From: Tetrastigma voinierianum | Taxonomy: Eukaryota; Streptophyta; Magnoliopsida; Vitales; Vitaceae | Assembly (NCBI GenBank): GCA_016808115.1 | Contig: JAEQBH010002182.1 | Span: forward strand, 930,001 to 994,000 | DNA length: 64,000 bases | Direction of reading: 5' to 3' | In this document: piece by piece, positions 60,601 to 64,000 of the stretch | How the letters are laid out: each line of letters opens with the position of its first letter | How positions within the stretch are numbered: position 1 is the stretch's first letter | Notes under the pieces: model-generated | What the model was told of the DNA's origin: nothing | The model's input: only the letters and a program-made list of their open reading frames with translations | Database searches by the model: none | Program-made: the position numbers and the translations under genes

Positions 60601-61850
60601 TTAAACATAGGGATGAGCCCTGTGAGCACTTCAAAACTGAAGGATAGGCCCAGATGACTTTAGGCAATTGTCTTGAGCCCCACACCAGGAATAGCAACAA
60701 GAACAATAAATGAACACTGTATTAAATAAAATATAGAGAAAACTTGTATCACCCAAATGGCACACTAAGTCACAAATTTTTGTAGTCAATTTAATCTAAG
60801 AGTTAATAAACAAATCCCACACATAAAATGGACCATTAGATTGAAGTATGTAATCAATAAAATAAAAATAAAGATTCCTTCTCTATCTGAAGTTATTAGC
60901 TTATCGAAAGTTTGTCCACATAATTCCTCTACTCAACTATAGAGCCCAAACCTGAATCATGGACCACCCAGTACAACAAAAGATGTGAAATGGTGAAGTT
61001 TGAACAATGTCATTCTAAGGTTGAAAGGAAGTAAAAATTCAAAATTACACTATATTTTGACCATTTATTCCAAAAAAAAAATTGAAAAAGAAAAGAAAGA
61101 TCAAGTACAACTGACTTGGCCTGCCAAAAATTATGAGAACCAGAAGAAATTCAACAGTTTTCCCTAAGTCCAAGGCACCATTGGGCATTGGCATGTAATT
61201 TTTCACGGGGGGGGAATGGAGACCATCTACTAAGGCAGGCAATTAAATAGTATAAGGTACATACAATTTCCACCATATAAAATAGACACAGAAAAGGAAT
61301 ACTGGAAGAGGAACAGCAGTTTATACAAAATAAATTTTTGGCCTTTGCTTGGCTACCAAAATTATTCTAATTCTTTCCTCTAACAAGAAAGACAAACGGA
61401 TAATTTCAAATGACTTGAAAATGCCTCAAATTTCTTTCTAATCTAGTGAAATGCATCAGGATATTTTGCCTTACATTGATACTGTAAAATAATGAGAGAA
61501 TCAGACGCTGTGCTTCAATTAGATTTCCTGGTCCAGACAAATTCAGCAAACCTTGGCCATGAACTCCCAGATTTGCATTAGAATGTATCACAGATGATTC
61601 CTGACAACCAAATATAATTGGCATATCATACATGATAGCAACATAAATCATGGTTTTGCAGTTATAAGAAAAGACATTGGGAGATTAGAAGTTCTCCTTT
61701 AGTTGTTTTGGCTTGAAATACCTTGAGAACCACTAAATTGCTAGCCTCAAGCAAAGAAGTTGCGACAAGTGAATCACCACCACCACTAATAAGCATTTTG
61801 GAATTCCACATCAAGTGCACTTTAACAGACATGCGCAAAGCCCCATATAT
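27377..61850 (-). CDS. large glycine-rich, Cys-rich multi-pass membrane protein (At5g11700/At4g32920 family), C-terminal 1010 residues
   Basis: Eighteen exons on the minus strand: 61722-61850, 61475-61600, 59936-59991, 59748-59847, 59527-59644, 59084-59293, 56605-56935, 55755-55848, 54378-54486, 52573-52844, 52314-52441, 51948-52182, 32844-33032, 32434-32723, 32170-32347, 31811-32053, 27623-27699, 27377-27524. They total 3033 nt with consistent phases and one stop (27377-27379). Earlier exons lie beyond the window. Order of the product: a beta-rich segment (SSVIHSNANLGVHGQGLLNL), Gly-rich repeats (GGGGGHGGNGGDGY; GGGGGGGGRVHFHW), a Cys-rich ephrin-receptor-like module (CPKGLYGIFCKECP...CYSCP...CPYKC), a membrane helix (WLFGLILLGLLILLALVL), a cytosolic-looking part (WWEGSVYSILCILAYP, LGGDEKRTDLPPRLHQRFP), several C-terminal helices (exons 16-17) and a conserved tail (NRHVANLEIQD). 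The family is known only from sequence; its function is unsettled. Confidence 0.93.
27859..28050 (+). repeat. 5' LTR of copia A
   Basis: 192 bp. It contains three tandem ~31-bp units of the form taacat(a/g)tagagttgtaacta near its start. By eye it differs from the 3' LTR at about 15 positions, mostly transitions. Confidence 0.9.
31263..31454 (+). repeat. 3' LTR of copia A
   Basis: 192 bp, same ends as the 5' LTR. Followed by the AAAAC target duplication. Confidence 0.9.
33087..33195 (+). repeat. 5' LTR of copia C, first part
   Basis: Matches the start of the 3' LTR at 47990, up to ataaatag. Interrupted there by copia B, and resumes at 37892. Confidence 0.88.
33196..33351 (+). repeat. 5' LTR of copia B
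   Basis: 156 bp. Contains gggtcccatgagcatg and a TA dinucleotide run, shared with the 3' copy. Confidence 0.88.
37729..37886 (+). repeat. 3' LTR of copia B
   Basis: 158 bp, ending TTTACA, then AATAG. Confidence 0.85.
37892..37945 (+). repeat. 5' LTR of copia C, second part
   Basis: Continues gttatttgtgattaatgaaa..., matching the end of the 3' LTR (48089-48139). The terminal CA is mutated to TA. Confidence 0.85.
38923..39092 (-). repeat. 3' LTR of copia D
   Basis: 170 bp on the left side, because the element is in minus orientation. Confidence 0.8.
43306..43465 (-). repeat. 5' LTR of copia D
   Basis: 160 bp. The outer boundary is set by the adjoining primer site (43295-43305) and the acttt flank. 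Confidence 0.8.
45211..45300. repeat. short tandem repeat, four units of 24-27 bp
   Basis: acaattagactaaaa with A-rich spacers begins at 45211, 45236, 45260 and 45287. Confidence 0.8.
45631..45675. repeat. (AT)n microsatellite
   Basis: About 22 uninterrupted AT dinucleotides inside the MULE-like insert. Confidence 0.9.
47990..48139 (+). repeat. 3' LTR of copia C
   Basis: 150 bp, preceded by the purine tract ttgagggagag and followed by the ATTAT target duplication. About 17 bp present in the 5' LTR (near 33158) are missing here. Confidence 0.88.
48145..50554. other. intron DNA with a possible LINE 3' end
   Basis: No exon of the host gene lies here. About 49590-49850 ends in ttgtatacattctccgtact...aataaatttttc followed by an A/T-rich tail, which resembles the 3' terminus of plant L1-type LINEs in plus orientation. 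The rest is unassigned. Confidence 0.35.
50555..51218 (+). mobile_element. TRIM-like LTR element with ~74-bp LTRs
   Basis: The 3' LTR (51145-51218) begins TGTTAAAGG and ends TTTAACA. The 5' LTR (50555-50992) has the same ends but carries a 359-bp insert. AATAC flanks the element at 50550-50554 and 51219-51223. A Met-type primer site TGGTATCAGAGC lies at 50993-51004, and the internal part is only about 150 bp and non-coding. Short LTRs, a primer site and no coding match terminal-repeat retrotransposons in miniature. Confidence 0.85.
50615..50973 (+). mobile_element. solo LTR (359 bp) inside the TRIM 5' LTR
   Basis: It starts TGGTAGGCC, ends CCTAACA, and has GAGAG on both sides (50610-50614 and 50974-50978). 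Removing it restores a TRIM LTR that lines up with the 3' copy. The long open frames here (50695-50965, both strands) are chance frames in this LTR. Confidence 0.75.
53124..54245 (-). mobile_element. hAT transposon remnant in an intron of the large gene
   Basis: The ends are inverted (CTAGGAAGCACGGACACG left; CTATGAAGAATAGACACG as the reverse complement of the right). The 8-bp flanks are GTACTTGG and GTGCTTGT, 6 of 8 identical, as expected for a decayed hAT duplication. The minus strand still reads part of the hAT C-terminal dimerisation domain near 53540-53720 (WWAVHGTPAPMLQSIALKLL, SSSCYERNWSTYNFIH) with stops. Most of the transposase is missing. A 68-bp tandem duplication (ccagccatgtccttgtcgtg...) occupies 54017-54152. 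Confidence 0.75.
54963..55650. mobile_element. possible MULE-type MITE
   Basis: The left part (aaggttgaaaatctcaggaaatttc) and the right part (ccccgatatttctcc...; end rich in tttc/gaaa inversions) have the degenerate, inversely related 'aaatttc(g)' composition of MULE-derived MITEs. Boundaries and duplication are uncertain. Confidence 0.3.
56936..59083. other. intron of the large gene, nothing recognised
   Basis: AT-rich, 2148 bp, with short GA-rich (57880-58025) and A-rich runs. No inserted element was identified. Confidence 0.5.
59992..61474. other. intron of the large gene, nothing recognised
   Basis: 1483 bp of AT-rich DNA with a GA dinucleotide run near 60402. No exon or transposon was identified. 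Confidence 0.5.
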
Positions 61851-62349
61851 CTAGATAGAAAATAAAAATGAAATGGGATATTATTAATACTGTTACAGTA
61901 TTCAGATCAACAACTTCCAAAAAGAGGCAATATTTTTATCAGACCAATAAGAAGTGATTAAATTGCAGCTGTTACGTATGGAAATAAGCAAAGGTGATGA
62001 TAACAAAGTTTAAATAGAATTCTGAATGCCTCAAGAAGTTCATGTCGTTAAGATGAGCTGATGAAGAAGCACCACCAAATTAAGAATGAGGGCTGATAAA
62101 AATTCACTAAGCAAATGCATTATAAACTTCCAAAAGAGAACACGTGTAAAATAAATAAAACAGCATAGAAATATGTGGACGATTAAAGCTAAAAATAATT
62201 ATAAATAAATAAATAAACAATCAAATGACTTGGGAAAAATTGAAATGAAATCCTTCAAATGTGAATTCATGAATGCTTGAAGAAAGTACATTAACACCAA
62301 AGAAATAAAATGTACAAAGGAAAGATGAGAAATCCTCCCAAAACAAGGA

Positions 62350-63473
62350 ACTAAACAAAAGGCATCACCAAAATACTAACCCACACACCTTGGGACCTAC
62401 ACACCAATAGTCAATCAAGTTGTAGCACACTAAGGGGAATGCCCTAGAATGTTGTGATGTAAGAAGCCCAAAAGGAAGCAGGGAAATGAATAGTATCCCA
62501 AAGAGTCTCTGAAGTCCTCTACTTATCCTAAAAAATTCTAGCATTTTTTTCAAGCCACAACAAAAATCAAAGCCATTGTCAGAATAGTTATCCTCTTCTG
62601 GAGTTTTTAAATCCCTTATAGGCAATGATCATCGTCTCACAAATACTCCTAAGACGAAGGCAATCCAGCTTAGCCAACTCCTAAGACAAAGGCAGTCTAG
62701 CTTAGCCAATCTAAATAACCTACGACATAACCCCATAGCAATGCAGAAAAAGATGATCTACCAATTCTCTATGTTGCACATACTATATACAAACACCAAG
62801 ATTGAAGGCTTTGTAAGGTCCCCTCAGTTGTAGCATGTTAGTGGTGTTCACTTTCTTATGTGTCACTAACCAAGCAAAGGACTTGACATAAATGATTAGA
62901 CAAGGCCACAAAGAAAGACTTTACTATATACAAAACTCGAAGAAGATAGAGAGCATAAATCTTCCTAGATCTTTTATCTCAAAATCAGAGAAATTATGAA
63001 AAGTTAAAGTTCCCAAAAAAAAGAATAAAAAGACCAAAGAATCGATGAAATATGAAGATTTTTAATTGCAACAATTCTAAATAGACTTAGGAATTAAGAC
63101 ACTAAAGATTGATCTCCCCAACACAAGTCTTCCGAAAAACGAATTCTTGTCCCATCTCCCACGATGAACCGAGTATACTTAGTAAAATCTTGAAAGACCT
63201 ATGTAATGGTTTTCTATGGGCAACGATGCCCCTACAGCATGTCTCATGTGGTAAAGGGACAGGATGAAGTTACGGGAGGTTCAAGGTGCAAGTCACAATG
63301 TGGATAAAAAAAATGGTTTTCTATGGGCAAACTAGGCTAGACAACATCTCCTTGACCTTAATCTCCTTTAGACACACCAAGCCAACTCTCTCATTTCTAA
63401 TTAAAGCCTTGATAACTTTCATTTTGTCACAATAATTGACCCCCCTAACATTCCATGACAAAATTCTAAGCTT
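62350..63473 (-). mobile_element. L1-type LINE fragment lacking the reverse transcriptase core
   Basis: On the minus strand an endonuclease start is visible at about 63330-63473 (MKLRILSWNVRGVNYCDKMK, IRNERVGLVCLKE). The zinc-binding C-terminal segment is at about 62738-62893 (FAWLVTHKKVNTTNMLQLRG, then REL-VDHLFLH). Only about 350 bp separate them, so the reverse transcriptase between is missing. A SINE interrupts the endonuclease part. It lies in the most upstream visible intron of the large gene, in the same orientation as the gene. A 36-bp tandem duplication (ctcctaagac(g/a)aaggca...) is at about 62645-62710. Confidence 0.7.
63224..63311 (+). mobile_element. SINE inserted in the LINE, 19-bp target-site duplication
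   Basis: aatggttttctatgggcaa occurs at 63205-63223 and 63312-63330. The 88-bp insert has A-box-like tgtctcatgtggtaaag, B-box-like ggttcaaggtgcaagtc and a short A tail. Confidence 0.75.
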
Positions 63474-63639
63474 CATCCAGACAAAAAGAACAACCCCCTT
63501 CCCCCATTACCACACAACCTTCCATTTCCCTAAACTTCAGGGAACATTCCGAACTTTCACAATTCCCTTTCAAACTTAGTCAAGCAAGTCTTTCCCTTAT
63601 TACAGCCTTGTCCCCTATAGTTCCATTCCCCTAGTCACT

Positions 63640-63859
63640 TTCCACTGTTTGCATCTAGGGATAGTTGATACTTTCTTGTATCTTCTATTTTTTGTATAAA
63701 TCCATGAAGTGTGTTTCTTATAAAATTAAAATTAAAAGCAAAAAACGAATCATACATAGGGCAATAGATCAGCAACCAAAAACAATAGAGAAAAAGTACA
63801 GGATGCAATTTCCATAGTTTGCATCTAAGGATAGCTGATCCTTCTTGTATCCTTTATTA
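63640..63859. repeat. direct repeat pair of ~40 bp, ~172 bp apart
   Basis: tttgcatct(a)(g/a)ggatag(t/c)tgat...cttgtat occurs near 63648 and 63820. It could be a duplicated LINE tail or an old target duplication. Confidence 0.4.
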
Positions 63860-64000
63860 TTATATATATATTTTATTTTATTTTTGATGAGTAAACGCAA
63901 GATATGTTAAAAAGAAAAAGAGAACAACGAAAAGCCCAAAGTATACCGGAGGTATACAACAGAGAACCCACTCACCCACCCGAGGCTCCACCCCCAAGCC
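63860..64000 (-). mobile_element. 3' end of a second LINE, cut by the window edge
   Basis: On the minus strand the stretch reads tgtatacctccggtatacttt...cttgcgtttactcatcaaaaa and ends in a (TAAAA)-like tail, the usual 3' terminus of plant L1 LINEs. The body lies beyond the window. Confidence 0.5.

Noticed and set aside
62365..62625. 86-codon ORF as a further exon of the large gene
   Set aside because: It sits within the LINE C-terminal region and does not match the conserved residues expected upstream of the exon at 61722-61850.

Overview
This is nuclear DNA from a flowering plant, probably a woody eudicot. It is AT-rich, the genes are split by GT-AG introns, and Ty1/copia, MULE, hAT, LINE and SINE elements are interleaved with three conserved plant genes. 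I cannot name the species. All coordinates were read by eye from the sequence; no alignment or search was run.

Layout. (1) 1-13.5 kb is repeat territory. It holds a small inverted-repeat element (286-462), a four-copy array with a period of about 335 bp (1600-2890), a 105-codon ORF with a viroplasmin/RNase H1 N-terminal-like domain (2930-3247), and a decayed minus-strand MULE (about 4.0-12.0 kb). The MULE carries a MuDR-type transposase and a Ulp1-protease-like gene, and a 2.49-kb solo LTR (8058-10543) splits its transposase. (2) 14749-18182 (+) encodes the AP-4 adaptor sigma subunit in four exons, 143 residues, intact. (3) 20253-23754 (-) is a vacuolar-type gamma-glutamyltransferase (glutathione hydrolase 3 class). 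Six of its seven exons look normal, but exon 4 has several indels and a stop, and exon 5 lacks an AG acceptor. (4) From 27377 to beyond the right edge (-) lies one very large gene for a plant-specific glycine-rich, Cys-rich, multi-pass membrane protein (the At5g11700/At4g32920 family). Eighteen exons are visible, encoding the C-terminal ~1010 residues in one unbroken frame.

The introns of the large gene hold most of the transposons. One is about 18.9 kb and contains a nest: a copia element (33087-48139) with a second copia in its 5' LTR, a third in inverse orientation in its pol, and a MULE-like element in its reverse-transcriptase region. Each insertion has a target-site duplication (one is only 4 of 5 bases). 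The same intron has a TRIM-like element with a solo LTR inside its own LTR. Other introns carry a fourth copia, a hAT remnant, and a LINE interrupted by a SINE.

The three host genes are functionally unrelated (vesicle sorting, glutathione turnover, membrane/wall-type glycoprotein). I see no gene cluster or unknown multi-gene system. The notable content is the layered insertion history and the decay in the GGT gene.
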